A DNA stretch of 64,000 nucleotides from Acidobacteriota bacterium (GTDB taxonomy: Bacteria; Acidobacteriota; Thermoanaerobaculia; Gp7-AA8). A program made the translations under genes and the position numbers. Each line of letters opens with the position of its first letter. Position 1 is the first letter of the stretch. This document shows positions 7,998 through 16,004 of this stretch, one piece after another. The notes under the pieces were generated by a model that searched no databases, was not told the origin of the DNA, and saw only the letters and a list, made by a program, of their open reading frames with translations. The stretch lies in contig JAJPHC010000037.1 of assembly GCA_021325515.1 (NCBI GenBank), positions 248,001-312,000 on the forward strand. The letters are read 5' to 3'.

Positions 7998-8762
7998 ATG
8001 CGGCTGAAGGTGCTCGGCGCCTATGGTGCGTCGGATGCGGAACACAATCTGACCGGCTATCTGCTGGACGACTGGTTCGCGGTCGATGCCGGTACGCTGA
8101 CGTCCAAGCTGTCGTTCGCGCAGCAGGCGCGGATCCAGGGAGTGTTCGTCACCCACTCGCACGCCGATCACATTCGTGATCTTCCTCACTTGATTCACAA
8201 CCGGTTTGCGCAGAACAGCGGGCCGCTCAACATTTTCGCCTCGCGCGAGGTGATGGATCTGCTGATGAAGAACGTCTTCAACGGATTCGTCTGGCCCGAC
8301 TTTTCAGGAATCATCGCGCCGCTGAGCGGCAAGCCCGCGGTCGTCTACCGTCCGTTGATGCCGGGCAAGAAGACGGCGTTCAACGGAATCAGCATCACGG
8401 CCGTTGCCGTCGATCATCAGATTCCCGCTTCCGGCGTGATCGTCGAGATGAATGGCCAGGCGATCACGTTCACCGGCGATACCGGCCCGACCTCGGAGAT
8501 CTGGAAGCGCACGAACAAGACGCCGAACGTGGTGGCGGTGGTGACCGAGGCGTCGTTTCCGAACGACCAGCAGTCGCTCGCAGATGAGACCGCGCATCTC
8601 TCGCCGCAGACTTTCGGCGAGGAGCTGAAGAAGATCACGGTCGACGCGCCTGTCTACGCGAGTCATCGCAAGATTCCCTTCGAGCGCGACATCGAATCGC
8701 AGATCAAGAATCTCCGCGATCGCCGCGCGCGCGTGCTGCTCGAGAAGAACTACACGCTCTGA
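7998..8762 (+). CDS. Metallo-beta-lactamase-fold hydrolase, class II cAMP phosphodiesterase-like
   Basis: 254 residues, no signal peptide. The zinc motif THSHADH lies at 52-58, with a later TFTGDTGPT (metal-bridging Asp) and a C-terminal YASHRK, the order seen in class II cyclic-nucleotide phosphodiesterases of the MBL superfamily. The gene is divergent from lhr across a 141-base gap and is followed by a glycosyltransferase. The substrate is unproven; other MBL hydrolases share the same motifs. The ATG at 7998 is preceded by GGACGGGA, a plausible ribosome site. Confidence 0.8.
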   Translation: MRLKVLGAYGASDAEHNLTGYLLDDWFAVDAGTLTSKLSFAQQARIQGVFVTHSHADHIRDLPHLIHNRFAQNSGPLNIFASREVMDLLMKNVFNGFVWPDFSGIIAPLSGKPAVVYRPLMPGKKTAFNGISITAVAVDHQIPASGVIVEMNGQAITFTGDTGPTSEIWKRTNKTPNVVAVVTEASFPNDQQSLADETAHLSPQTFGEELKKITVDAPVYASHRKIPFERDIESQIKNLRDRRARVLLEKNYTL

Positions 8763-8795
8763 TCCGGGCAGCGCCCCGCGCGACTGCGGCCCGTA

Positions 8796-8801
8796 TACAA
8801 T
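8796..8801 (+). promoter_or_regulatory. TANNNT box (TACAAT), 9 bases before the ATG
   Basis: TACAAT ends 9 bases before the glycosyltransferase ATG at 8811 and no Shine-Dalgarno lies between. A -10 element here would place the transcript start within a few bases of the ATG, giving a leaderless mRNA. Confidence 0.5.
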
Positions 8802-8810
8802 CGCCCTCCC

Positions 8811-9647
8811 ATGCCGCGCCCCCTCGTTACGGCCCTCATTCACACTCTGAATGAGCACGACTACATCGAGGACTGCATCCGCTCAGTCGAGTGGGCGGAC
8901 GAGATCTATCTGATGGACTCGTTCTCGACGGACGGCACGCTGGAGCTGGTTCGCGAGAAGTTCCCCCGCGTCCGCATCGAACAGCGGCAATACCTCGGCG
9001 CTGCCTCGCAGAAGAACTACGCGATCGATCGCGCCACGCACGACTGGATCTTCGTAATCGATGCCGACGAGCGCGTGACGCCGAAGCTGCGCGAGGAGAT
9101 CCTGCGAACCCTGGAAGGACCGCTCGACCGCTGGGCGTATTCGGTCGGCCGCTTCAATTTCATGCTCGGACGCCCGGTGCGCTTCAGCGGTCTGCAGCGC
9201 GATCGCGTCACGCGCCTCTTTCATCGCGGACATGCGCGGTATCCGAACAAGCGCGTGCATGCCGATCTGCTCGTCGATGGCGAAGCCGGCCGGCTCACGC
9301 ACAAGATGGATCACCTCTATATCCGCTCGTTCGATCACATGATCGCGAAGATGACGCGCTACGGAAACTGGGCGGCGACGCAGATGTACATCGAAGGCAA
9401 AGATGCGTCGCTGTTCGACATCTTCAGCCACCCGTTCGCGAAGTTCGTGCGCGATTACATCTTCAACTTCGGATTTCTCGACGGTGCCCCGGGGCTGATC
9501 TCGGTCGGCATGCACGTCTACTACACGTTCTGGAAATACGCGAAGCTGTGGGAGTTCAACCGCCTCAAGCGTCTCGGCAAGCCTGTGCCGCTGCCGCCGC
9601 TCGACGAAGAAGAAGAGCGGTGGGAGCTCCCCTGGAAAAAAGTGTAA
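8811..9647 (+). CDS. Family 2 glycosyltransferase (WaaE/KdtX-like)
   Basis: 278 residues. An N-terminal GT-A fold contains ALIHTLNE, the acceptor/nucleotide motif MDSFSTDGT and the metal-binding DADER (84-88). The overall layout, including SQKNYAI and a C-terminal membrane-associated segment around FNFGFLDGAPG, matches the WaaE/KdtX group that adds sugars to lipopolysaccharide core or related envelope glycans at the inner membrane. The product ends KKV followed by TAA, and the last GTG-TAA lies at the edge of a palindromic repeat shared with the convergent nfeD gene. The acceptor is not predictable. Confidence 0.88.
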   Translation: MPRPLVTALIHTLNEHDYIEDCIRSVEWADEIYLMDSFSTDGTLELVREKFPRVRIEQRQYLGAASQKNYAIDRATHDWIFVIDADERVTPKLREEILRTLEGPLDRWAYSVGRFNFMLGRPVRFSGLQRDRVTRLFHRGHARYPNKRVHADLLVDGEAGRLTHKMDHLYIRSFDHMIAKMTRYGNWAATQMYIEGKDASLFDIFSHPFAKFVRDYIFNFGFLDGAPGLISVGMHVYYTFWKYAKLWEFNRLKRLGKPVPLPPLDEEEERWELPWKKV

Positions 9648-9716
9648 GACAGGCGCCCTCGCCTGTCTGGAGAGCCTGACGCACAAGCCGGACAGGCGAG
9701 GGCGCCTGTCCTACAC
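9643..9716. repeat. GACAGGCG palindromic repeat pair, copy 1
   Basis: Two 27-base arms in inverted orientation (GTGTAAGACAGGCGCCCTCG and its near-perfect complement) flank about 20 bases. Each arm is itself palindromic (GACAGGCG/CGCCTGTC). The TAA of the glycosyltransferase and the TAG of nfeD both lie inside the arms. The folded RNA could act as a bidirectional terminator, although no U-tract follows. Related copies are at 32474, 44259, 62473 and 63545. Confidence 0.9.
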
Positions 9717-10976
9717 TGGCTCGACTTTCACCTGCAATCCGTCGACGGCGATCACGCGCACATTCGCACCTTCGGGCACAGGCGCCTTCGCGACCGCGTT
9801 CCACAGCTCGCCGTGCACGAACACCTTGCCTTCCGGTTCGAGCGCGGTGCGCGCGATGCCGACCTCGCCCACCATTCCCTCCTGACCGGTCACGACGCGC
9901 GTGTGCCGGGCGCGGAGCACGAGGGTCATCAGGAACACGGCGATGAAGCCGATCGGAACGCTGGCCGCGAGCGCGGTCGGCAGATTCACGCGCATCTCCG
10001 GAATGGGGCTGTCGATGAGCAGCACGCCGCCCAGCACCATGCAGATGACGCCGCCGATGCCGAGGACGCCGTGAGATGCGAACTTGGCTTCGAGTGCGAA
10101 GAGGGCGAATGCGACGAACAGCAGGATGAGCGCCGCGAAGCGCGTCGGGAGAATGTCGAGCGCGAACGCCGCGAGCAGAATGCAGATCAATCCCGTTACG
10201 CCGGGCACCACCGCGCCGGGATGGTTGAACTCCGCGAAGATCGCCAGCGCGCCGATGACGAGCAGGATGAAGGCGACGTTCGGATTGAGAATCGTGCCGA
10301 GCAGCCGCTGCTTCAGCGTCATGTTGAAGTCGACGAGTTGCCGGCCCTTCGTGTGCAGCACGAGATGCGTGCCGTCGAAGCGCGTAATGTTGCGGCCGTC
10401 GATCGAGCTCATGAGCGAGGGGATGTCCGCGGCTACGACGTCGATGAGTTTCTGCGAGAGCGCTTCCTGATCGGTGAAGGACTTCGACTCGCGCACCGCG
10501 CTCTCGGCGACCGCCACGTTGCGGCCGCGCTTCGCCGCCACGCTGCGCATGAGAGCGGCGGCGTCGTTCTCGATCTTCGCCTTCATCACGTCGTCCATCT
10601 TCTCGCCGCCATAGAGCACGGGATGTGCGGCGCCGGTGTTCGTGCCGGGCGCCATCGCGGCGATGTCGGCGGCTTCGAGAATGAAGAAGCCGGCCGATGC
10701 GGCACGGCTTCCGCCCGGCGAGACAAAGACCGCGACCGGCACGCGCGACTTGAGCATCTTCTGCACGATGTCGCGCATCGAGTCTTCGAGTCCGCCGGGA
10801 GTGCGCAGCTCCAGCAGGACGAGATCGGCATTCGTCTTCGCTCCTTCATCGATCGCCCGTCCCACCAGCTCGGCGCTGATCGGATGGATGATGCCGTCGA
10901 CGACGACGTGCACGATTGCGGCTTGTGCGTTGGCGGCGAGAAGGAGCACGAAGAGCGAGAGAGCTGCGCGGCGCAT
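9711..10976 (-). CDS. nfeD: NfeD family membrane-bound ClpP-class serine protease (long form)
   Basis: 421 residues from the ATG at 10976; further upstream the frame only shadows dnaB. A signal peptide (ends near ANAQA) precedes a ClpP-like domain with the region SPGGSRAASAGFFI holding the Ser nucleophile, then four or five transmembrane helices and a C-terminal OB-fold NfeD domain (EGMVGEVGIA to the end). Long NfeD proteins cleave membrane partners such as stomatin and help organise the membrane; no stomatin gene is adjacent. A TACACT box lies 6 bases before the ATG, suggesting a leaderless transcript. The stop codon comes from the palindromic repeat. Confidence 0.92.
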   Translation of the reverse strand: MRRAALSLFVLLLAANAQAAIVHVVVDGIIHPISAELVGRAIDEGAKTNADLVLLELRTPGGLEDSMRDIVQKMLKSRVPVAVFVSPGGSRAASAGFFILEAADIAAMAPGTNTGAAHPVLYGGEKMDDVMKAKIENDAAALMRSVAAKRGRNVAVAESAVRESKSFTDQEALSQKLIDVVAADIPSLMSSIDGRNITRFDGTHLVLHTKGRQLVDFNMTLKQRLLGTILNPNVAFILLVIGALAIFAEFNHPGAVVPGVTGLICILLAAFALDILPTRFAALILLFVAFALFALEAKFASHGVLGIGGVICMVLGGVLLIDSPIPEMRVNLPTALAASVPIGFIAVFLMTLVLRARHTRVVTGQEGMVGEVGIARTALEPEGKVFVHGELWNAVAKAPVPEGANVRVIAVDGLQVKVEPV

Positions 10977-10982
10977 GAAACA

Positions 10983-10988
10983 AGTGTA
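10983..10988 (-). promoter_or_regulatory. TANNNT box (TACACT), 6 bases before the nfeD ATG
   Basis: On the minus strand TACACT is followed by TGTTTC and then the ATG. It sits in the 31-base gap after dnaB. It would give nfeD its own leaderless transcript in addition to read-through from dnaB. Confidence 0.5.
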
Positions 10989-11007
10989 GGACAACGCGCG
11001 CGCGGCT

Positions 11008-13446
11008 CTACTCCGGCATGAAGTCCGGCTGCGGCTCGTAGTTGAAGAACTTCGTAATGTCGTTCCGGAACACGAGCTTGAAATCGCCGATGGGGCCGTT
11101 GCGCTGCTTGGCGATGATGATCTCGGCGATCCCCTTCTCTTCCGTCTCCTTGTTGTAGACCTCGTCGCGATAGATGAACGCAACGAGATCCGCATCCTGC
11201 TCGATCGAGCCCGACTCGCGAAGATCCGAGAGCTGCGGGCGATGATCGCCGGTGCGCTGCTCCGGACGGCGCGACAGCTGCGAGAGCGAGATCAGAGGGA
11301 CGTTGAGCTCCTTGGCGATCGCCTTGAGGCCGCGCGAGATCTGCGAGATTTCCTGCTGCCGCGACTCGATCTTCCCCTTGATCGACATGAGCTGCAGGTA
11401 GTCGACCATCACCATGTCGAGTCCTGCCTCCATCTTCAGCCGCCGCGCTTTGGCGCGCATCTCGAGCGGATCGATGCCCGGCGTGTCGTCGACGAAGATC
11501 TTCGCTTTCGACAGGCGCGCCGATGCTTCGGCCAGGTCGCGCCAGTTGCGCTCGCTCAGCATGCCGGCGCGGATCAGGTGATTCGAGACGCCCGACTCGG
11601 AAGAGAGAATGCGCAGGCCGATCTGCTCCTTCGACATTTCGAGCGAGAAGACTCCGCACGAATAGAGCCGCTGCCCGCCATTGCGCGGCTGGCCATCCTT
11701 GCCCGGGATCGCGATCGATTCCGCGATGTTCATCATGAAGGACGTGTTGTGCGTAACCGTGTAGCCGTCCGTGATGTACAGATGGGAAGGGTGAGAAACA
11801 GCGATGCACTGCGTTTGAGTAAATCGCGTCGGAGTGATCGACAGGATGTTGAGCCGCCGGAGACGGCGCCGCGCCGCACGTCTCGTCTGCTTCGGAGTGA
11901 TGAAGCCGGTTTCGAGCTCATCCGGCAATTGAATGTTGCAGATGTACGCAGCTCGGCCCGGCCGGCGCTCACCGCGATAGCTGTATGAAGTGCTCCTGCT
12001 CGAATAGGAAGCAGTGCCACCGAGAGAACGAACGAGATCGACGACGTCGCGCGCCAGCCTCTCGCTCGCTGAGCCGAAGCGAATGGAGCCCCATGTTTCG
12101 ATCCATCCATCGGAGTCGATCAGACCCCTGAGCAACTGCGCTCTGCTGGCTTTCGAGAATGAGAAGAACTGCCGCGGAATGAACTTGTCCTGCGCATGAG
12201 ATCCCCAAAGGCCGAGGCGCTCGAGGGCGACCTTCAAGGCATTGGCGTTTCGATATCCGCGCCCGCGCGTCTTGGGTCCCTGCTGCGTGATTCGATAGTC
12301 ATAGGCGCCGGCATGCGTGATCGTGTAGTCGGAACCAACAGCGCCGGCAACGCGATCGAGGATTTCTCTGCTTCCCGTTGAGAAACAGACGCTCGTACCA
12401 TGCAGAGTGCCATCTCCAATGAGAAAGCCGAGAAGCCAGGGGTCGATCGCGAGCTCAGCGTCGTTCCCGAAATCGCCATCGAAGGTTTCGATGTACAAGC
12501 GGCGCTGATAGCGCCGGCGCTGCAGCATCTCGAGGAGACGGCCGGTGCTGATGATGCGCGGTGAATCCCATCCGCGATACCAGATGCGCCACAGGTGCTC
12601 GGCGCAGCATTCCGCACTTCGGCCGTCAGAGAGCTCGACGCGATACACCTGACGCTCGCCCTGCGGAAAGATTCCGACCACGCGCGATGGCTTCCCGTCG
12701 ATCGACGCCAACTCATCGCCTTCTTTGAGCGACCCCATGCAGACGAATCCACGGGGTGTAAGTACCTTTGCGTCGAGCGGCTGTGCCTTCCCCATCGAGG
12801 GTCGCGCGGCGATGATGATCAGATCCTGAGGTTGAAAGCCCGAGGTGAACTCGTTGAAGCGGTCGTAACCGGTGGGGAGGCCGGTGAGCAACTGGCCGGC
12901 GCCGTTGAGCTGCTCGATCGCGGTCATGTTCTGCCTCGTGATGCGATCGAGGCCGACGAACCCTTTGTCCGTCGCTCCTTCCGCGATCTCGTAGAGCGAC
13001 TTCTCCGCGATCGTCAGAACTTCCGACGGCTCGCTCGGCACATCGAGTGCCGCGCGCATGACGCTGTTGCCCATCACGATGAGGCGGCGCAGCGTCGACT
13101 TTTCCTTGATGATCTTCGCGTACCGCTCGACGTTCGCGATGTCGGGCACACCATCCATCAGCGACGAGACGTAGGCGTGGCCTCCCACCTGATCGAGCAG
13201 CGCGTGACGCGCGAGCTCTTCCTTGACCGTGAGCGTGTCGATCTCGCGGCTCTCTTCCGCAAGGCGGCGGATCGTCGCGAAAAGCGTGCGGTGCGCATCT
13301 TTGAAGAAGTCTTCCGTGTTGATGATCCCGATGACGCGATAGAAGGCATTGGCATTGGTCAGAATCGCGCCGAGAACGGCGCGTTCCGCGTCGGCGTTCT
13401 GCGGCAACGGGCGATCGAGAGCTACATCAAGTTGTGCGACGGCCAT
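11008..13446 (-). CDS. dnaB: Replicative DNA helicase DnaB, interrupted by an intein
   Basis: 812 residues as translated from the ATG at 13446 (MAVAQLDVALDRPLPQN). About 465 remain after removal of a 347-residue intein, the normal size of DnaB, the hexameric fork helicase. The N-terminal primase-interaction domain contains NADAERAVLGAIL. The RecA-like domain has Walker A split after RPSMGK and resumed as TSFMMN, FSLEMS, Walker B MVMVDYLQLM and the R-finger region DLRESGSIEQDAD. Because the intein breaks the P-loop, helicase activity depends on splicing. The upstream 155 bases hold a cluster of TTCCACA words (see 13531-13550). nfeD follows after 31 bases. Confidence 0.96.
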   Translation of the reverse strand: MAVAQLDVALDRPLPQNADAERAVLGAILTNANAFYRVIGIINTEDFFKDAHRTLFATIRRLAEESREIDTLTVKEELARHALLDQVGGHAYVSSLMDGVPDIANVERYAKIIKEKSTLRRLIVMGNSVMRAALDVPSEPSEVLTIAEKSLYEIAEGATDKGFVGLDRITRQNMTAIEQLNGAGQLLTGLPTGYDRFNEFTSGFQPQDLIIIAARPSMGKAQPLDAKVLTPRGFVCMGSLKEGDELASIDGKPSRVVGIFPQGERQVYRVELSDGRSAECCAEHLWRIWYRGWDSPRIISTGRLLEMLQRRRYQRRLYIETFDGDFGNDAELAIDPWLLGFLIGDGTLHGTSVCFSTGSREILDRVAGAVGSDYTITHAGAYDYRITQQGPKTRGRGYRNANALKVALERLGLWGSHAQDKFIPRQFFSFSKASRAQLLRGLIDSDGWIETWGSIRFGSASERLARDVVDLVRSLGGTASYSSRSTSYSYRGERRPGRAAYICNIQLPDELETGFITPKQTRRAARRRLRRLNILSITPTRFTQTQCIAVSHPSHLYITDGYTVTHNTSFMMNIAESIAIPGKDGQPRNGGQRLYSCGVFSLEMSKEQIGLRILSSESGVSNHLIRAGMLSERNWRDLAEASARLSKAKIFVDDTPGIDPLEMRAKARRLKMEAGLDMVMVDYLQLMSIKGKIESRQQEISQISRGLKAIAKELNVPLISLSQLSRRPEQRTGDHRPQLSDLRESGSIEQDADLVAFIYRDEVYNKETEEKGIAEIIIAKQRNGPIGDFKLVFRNDITKFFNYEPQPDFMPE
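11746..12786 (-). mobile_element. Class 3 intein with LAGLIDADG endonuclease domain, inserted in the DnaB Walker A motif
   Basis: 347 residues, from Ala (first intein residue) to the terminal HN, followed by Thr as the +1 residue. Insertion is between Lys and Thr of GKT. The first residue is Ala, so a class 1 first step by Cys1/Ser1 is impossible. Instead the class 3 signature is present: Trp66 in block B (AEHLWRI, next to the block B His64), Cys327 in block F (TQCIAVSHPSHLY) and Thr345 in block G (TVTHN). The centre carries two LAGLIDADG helices, LLGFLIGDGT (117-126) and LLRGLIDSDGW (218-228). The homing endonuclease therefore looks intact and the element may still be mobile. Confidence 0.93.
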
Positions 13447-13530
13447 GGACGTGATCGGCGGATTCTGCGGATTCGATCGCCGATCTGCATCAGCAATCTT
13501 TTGCGCAGCATTTCCACAGGTTGTAGGGTG

Positions 13531-13550
13531 AATTCCACGACGTGTGGAAT
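13531..13550. promoter_or_regulatory. Operator-like palindrome upstream of dnaB
   Basis: ATTCCAC-N5-GTGGAAT is a perfect 7-base inverted repeat in the dnaB/ppiC divergent region. Three further TTCCACA or TGTGGAA half-sites lie at 13512, 13565 and 13602. The word resembles the core of a DnaA box (TTATCCACA), but the fourth base is missing, so a dedicated repressor is equally likely. Confidence 0.5.
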
Positions 13551-13731
13551 GCAAGAAACGCGAATTCCACAGAGAGAGCTCATCTGCTGAGGTCTACTGC
13601 CTGTGGAAGCTCCAACGGGAGACGTACGCGGCCCGCGGCGGAATGAGCCGCAGCCCACCCGCGTTGCCCCCGGCGTTTGCGCGCAATACTTTGCGCGCCG
13701 GCATGCGTCTCAACCTCACGTTGGAGGAATC

Positions 13732-14661
13732 ATGAAAAAGCTCATCGCGGCCATGGCCGCTCTCGCGGCTCTGCCGCTTCTCGCGCAGGACGCGAAGACC
13801 GATCCAGCACAAAAGCCGGTCGCCGTCATCAACGGCGAGACGATCACCGCCGGAAAGCTCGACCAGCTCTACGATCGACTCGGCACGCAGATGCGCGCGC
13901 AGTACGACGCGCAGGGTGGAAAGGCTGCCTACCTCGAAAACTACCTGCGCAAGCGCCTCGTCGTGCAGGAGGCGATCAAGCACGGCTTCGATCAGAAGCC
14001 GGACGTCAAGGCCGACATGCAGGCCTCGGCCGAGTCGACGCTGTTCGACCGTTACGTGCGCGACGTCGTCGCCGAATCCATCGTGACCGAAGCCGAGATG
14101 AAGAAGTTCTACGACGAGAATCCGAAGAACTTCGTCATCCCCGAAAAGGTCAAGGTGCGCCACATCATCTCGGTTCCGACCGACAACGGTCCGAACAAGA
14201 AGACGAAGGGCGAAGCGCAGGAGAAGATTCAGCGGGTTGCCGCGGAGCTCCACAGCCAGAATGTCTTCCCTTCCGGGACAGCGCCCGATGTGGTCGCCCG
14301 GCTGGAGCTTCAGCATTTCGCCGAGGCGGCGAAGAAGTATTCGGAAGATGCGGCCGCGGCGAATGGCGGCGACCTCGGATGGGTAACGCCCGGGACGCTC
14401 GATCCGCAGTTCGAAGAAGCCGCGTTCAGGATGAAGAAGGGCGTCGTCAGCGGCATCATCGAGACGAAGTTCGGCTATCACCTGATCTTCGTCGAGGACC
14501 GGCAGCCGGCCGGGACGCAGGCGTATGAACAGGCGCGCTCGCAGATCCGCGAGTACCTGATGACGCAGCATGCGGCGGAAGTCGTCGAAGCCGTCACGCG
14601 TCTGACGAACTCGCTGCGCTCGAACAGCAAGATGGCGGTCTTCCCGGAGAACATCCACTAA
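13732..14661 (+). CDS. Exported PpiC/SurA-type peptidyl-prolyl isomerase
   Basis: 309 residues from the ATG at 13732, which has TTGGAGGAATC in front. A cleavable signal (MKKLIAAMAALAALPLLAQ) is followed by a SurA_N-type chaperone region (VAVINGETITAGKLDQLY) and one parvulin domain (KVRHIISV, AAANGGDLGWV, GIIETKFGYHLIFVEDRQPA). The protein probably folds outer-membrane proteins in the periplasm, fitting the large TonB receptors nearby. An insertion inside the parvulin domain (residues about 150-190, including TDNGPNKKTKGEAQEK) is larger than usual. The 3' end overlaps the convergent membrane-protein gene by 4 bases. Confidence 0.9.
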   Translation: MKKLIAAMAALAALPLLAQDAKTDPAQKPVAVINGETITAGKLDQLYDRLGTQMRAQYDAQGGKAAYLENYLRKRLVVQEAIKHGFDQKPDVKADMQASAESTLFDRYVRDVVAESIVTEAEMKKFYDENPKNFVIPEKVKVRHIISVPTDNGPNKKTKGEAQEKIQRVAAELHSQNVFPSGTAPDVVARLELQHFAEAAKKYSEDAAAANGGDLGWVTPGTLDPQFEEAAFRMKKGVVSGIIETKFGYHLIFVEDRQPAGTQAYEQARSQIREYLMTQHAAEVVEAVTRLTNSLRSNSKMAVFPENIH

Positions 14662-15620
14662 GCAGCGACTGCGACATCCGAGGCGCGCGTGCGGGGCACG
14701 GGCGCCTCGAAGTAGCTGCGCGTCCGCAGAAGCGCGACCAGATACGCAGTCCATACACACAGCACGACCATCCACAGCAGCGGGCTGTGGCCGAGCGTGT
14801 CGAGACGCAGCGCGTCGATCTGTTCCTGCGGCACGTCGAGGCGCGCATAGGCGCTGCCGATGTCACCCGTGGCGAGCGTCACCAGCGCCGCCACGCCGCC
14901 TGCGATGTGCAGCAGCAGAGTCGTCCACCATGCGGATTTCTTCAGCGCAATCCACTGCACGGTGAGAAATCCGAACAGACCCGCCAGCGCAAGCATCGTG
15001 AGCGCAGCGCTCGCGCCGGTGAGCGCGATGCCGAAGAACGGCACGGCCGGCGAGCTCACGTTCGCAAGCAGGACGAAGGACGTGAAGCCGAGCAGAGTCG
15101 CCACGGCGAGCACGGGCCAGGGAACGCGATCGGTCCAGCGCGGACGTGCGTCGTGCAGCTCGCACGTGAGGCGCACCGAGTCGCGCCGGTAAAAGAGGAA
15201 GAGCGCGAGGGGCAGGAGGACGAAGCCGATCGCGATCGCCGCGATCGTCGACGCAACCGCGACGGCCGTTTCCGATGGACGGACGAACACCATCATCCGC
15301 GGCAGCATCACCAGCGCACTGCCGATGACGGCGAGGCCGGCGGCGAGCCAGGCCGCGGAAAACGCGACGCTCATCGCGCGGGCCCAGCGCCGTGCGCGAA
15401 TCGAGCCGGCGCCGATCGTGACGAAGTAGTACGCCGCGGCGCCGTACACGACCAGCGCAGGTGCAGCGTTTGGTGGAGTGGTGATTCCGCGCCGCGACGT
15501 GATCTCGATTGCGGCGGCGAGTCCCAGCACGAACAGCCCGCAGATCAGCCCAAGGACGATCTGCAGAATGCCGAACAGGATCAGCCCGCCTCGACGGTCA
15601 GAAGAACTTGCCTCGCTCAT
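14658..15620 (-). CDS. Polytopic inner-membrane protein, unknown function
   Basis: 320 residues from the ATG at 15620; another ATG lies 6 bases upstream and neither has a clear ribosome site. Eight or so hydrophobic segments are visible (for example LILFGILQIVLGLICGLFVL, LAAGLAVIGSALVMLP, IGFVLLPLALFLFY, VVLCVWTAYLVALL). The N-terminus is Ser-rich and cytoplasmic by the positive-inside rule. No catalytic motif is recognised. The gene follows the cupin gene by 29 bases and may be cotranscribed with it. The stop overlaps the convergent foldase gene. Confidence 0.75.
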   Translation of the reverse strand: MSEASSSDRRGGLILFGILQIVLGLICGLFVLGLAAAIEITSRRGITTPPNAAPALVVYGAAAYYFVTIGAGSIRARRWARAMSVAFSAAWLAAGLAVIGSALVMLPRMMVFVRPSETAVAVASTIAAIAIGFVLLPLALFLFYRRDSVRLTCELHDARPRWTDRVPWPVLAVATLLGFTSFVLLANVSSPAVPFFGIALTGASAALTMLALAGLFGFLTVQWIALKKSAWWTTLLLHIAGGVAALVTLATGDIGSAYARLDVPQEQIDALRLDTLGHSPLLWMVVLCVWTAYLVALLRTRSYFEAPVPRTRASDVAVAA

Positions 15621-15649
15621 CAGCATCGGTGAGCGGCAAGGAGCGTGCC

Positions 15650-15976
15650 TCAATCGGGATGTTCGCCGCCGTCGGGTCCGTAAAACAACACCCAGAGCAG
15701 CAGATCATCGCTGAACTCTTCGAAGCGATGCGGCAGCCCGGCGGGCGCGAAGAGAAAATCGTTCGGCTTGAAGGGGCTCCGCTGATCCCCATGGACGTAC
15801 GTTCCTTTTCCGCTGATGACGATGTACGCCTCATCCTGGGCGTGCGGCGTCTGCGTGTCGACGCCGCGCGGCGCATACAGCCTCACGCGAAGCGTGCCAT
15901 GCTCCCACGCAAGGCGCGACCGTTCACCATTCGGCCCGGGAATGCTCGAAAAGTAATCGTTTGGATCCAGGCGCAC
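15650..15976 (-). CDS. Small single-domain cupin protein
   Basis: 108 residues from the GTG at 15976, chosen because a TATCAT box lies 6 bases upstream and homology begins there. The cupin core is clear: PHAQDEAYIVISGKG carries the first metal-ligand group (H, E) and FAPAGLPHRFEEFSDD the second (H). Such proteins bind a metal or small ligand in the cytoplasm; the reaction is unknown. The gene is divergent from the esterase at 16005, and the two start codons are only 28 bases apart. Confidence 0.8.
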   Translation of the reverse strand: MRLDPNDYFSSIPGPNGERSRLAWEHGTLRVRLYAPRGVDTQTPHAQDEAYIVISGKGTYVHGDQRSPFKPNDFLFAPAGLPHRFEEFSDDLLLWVLFYGPDGGEHPD

Positions 15977-15982
15977 GAGTGA

Positions 15983-15988
15983 ATGATA
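15983..15988 (-). promoter_or_regulatory. TANNNT box (TATCAT), 6 bases before the cupin GTG
   Basis: It sits back to back with the TACACT box of the divergent esterase gene (15991-15996). The two boxes are separated by 2 bases, so the promoters must overlap and may compete. Confidence 0.5.
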
Positions 15989-15990
15989 GC

Positions 15991-15996
15991 TACACT
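15991..15996 (+). promoter_or_regulatory. TANNNT box (TACACT), 8 bases before the esterase ATG
   Basis: TACACT is followed by CGTCACGA and the ATG at 16005. There is no room for a Shine-Dalgarno after a transcript start placed by this -10 element. Confidence 0.5.
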
Positions 15997-16004
15997 CGTC
16001 ACGA

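Noticed and set aside
9711-11195. Extended NfeD start at 11195
   Set aside because: The extra 73 residues are an Arg/Ser-rich antiframe of dnaB. A signal peptide begins at the ATG at 10976.
11746-12786. Class 1 intein with Cys1
   Set aside because: The first residue after GK is Ala. Trp66, Cys327 and Thr345 fit class 3 instead.
11008-13554. Upstream start of DnaB at 13554
   Set aside because: The first 36 residues have no homology. The ATG at 13446 begins the family N-terminus.
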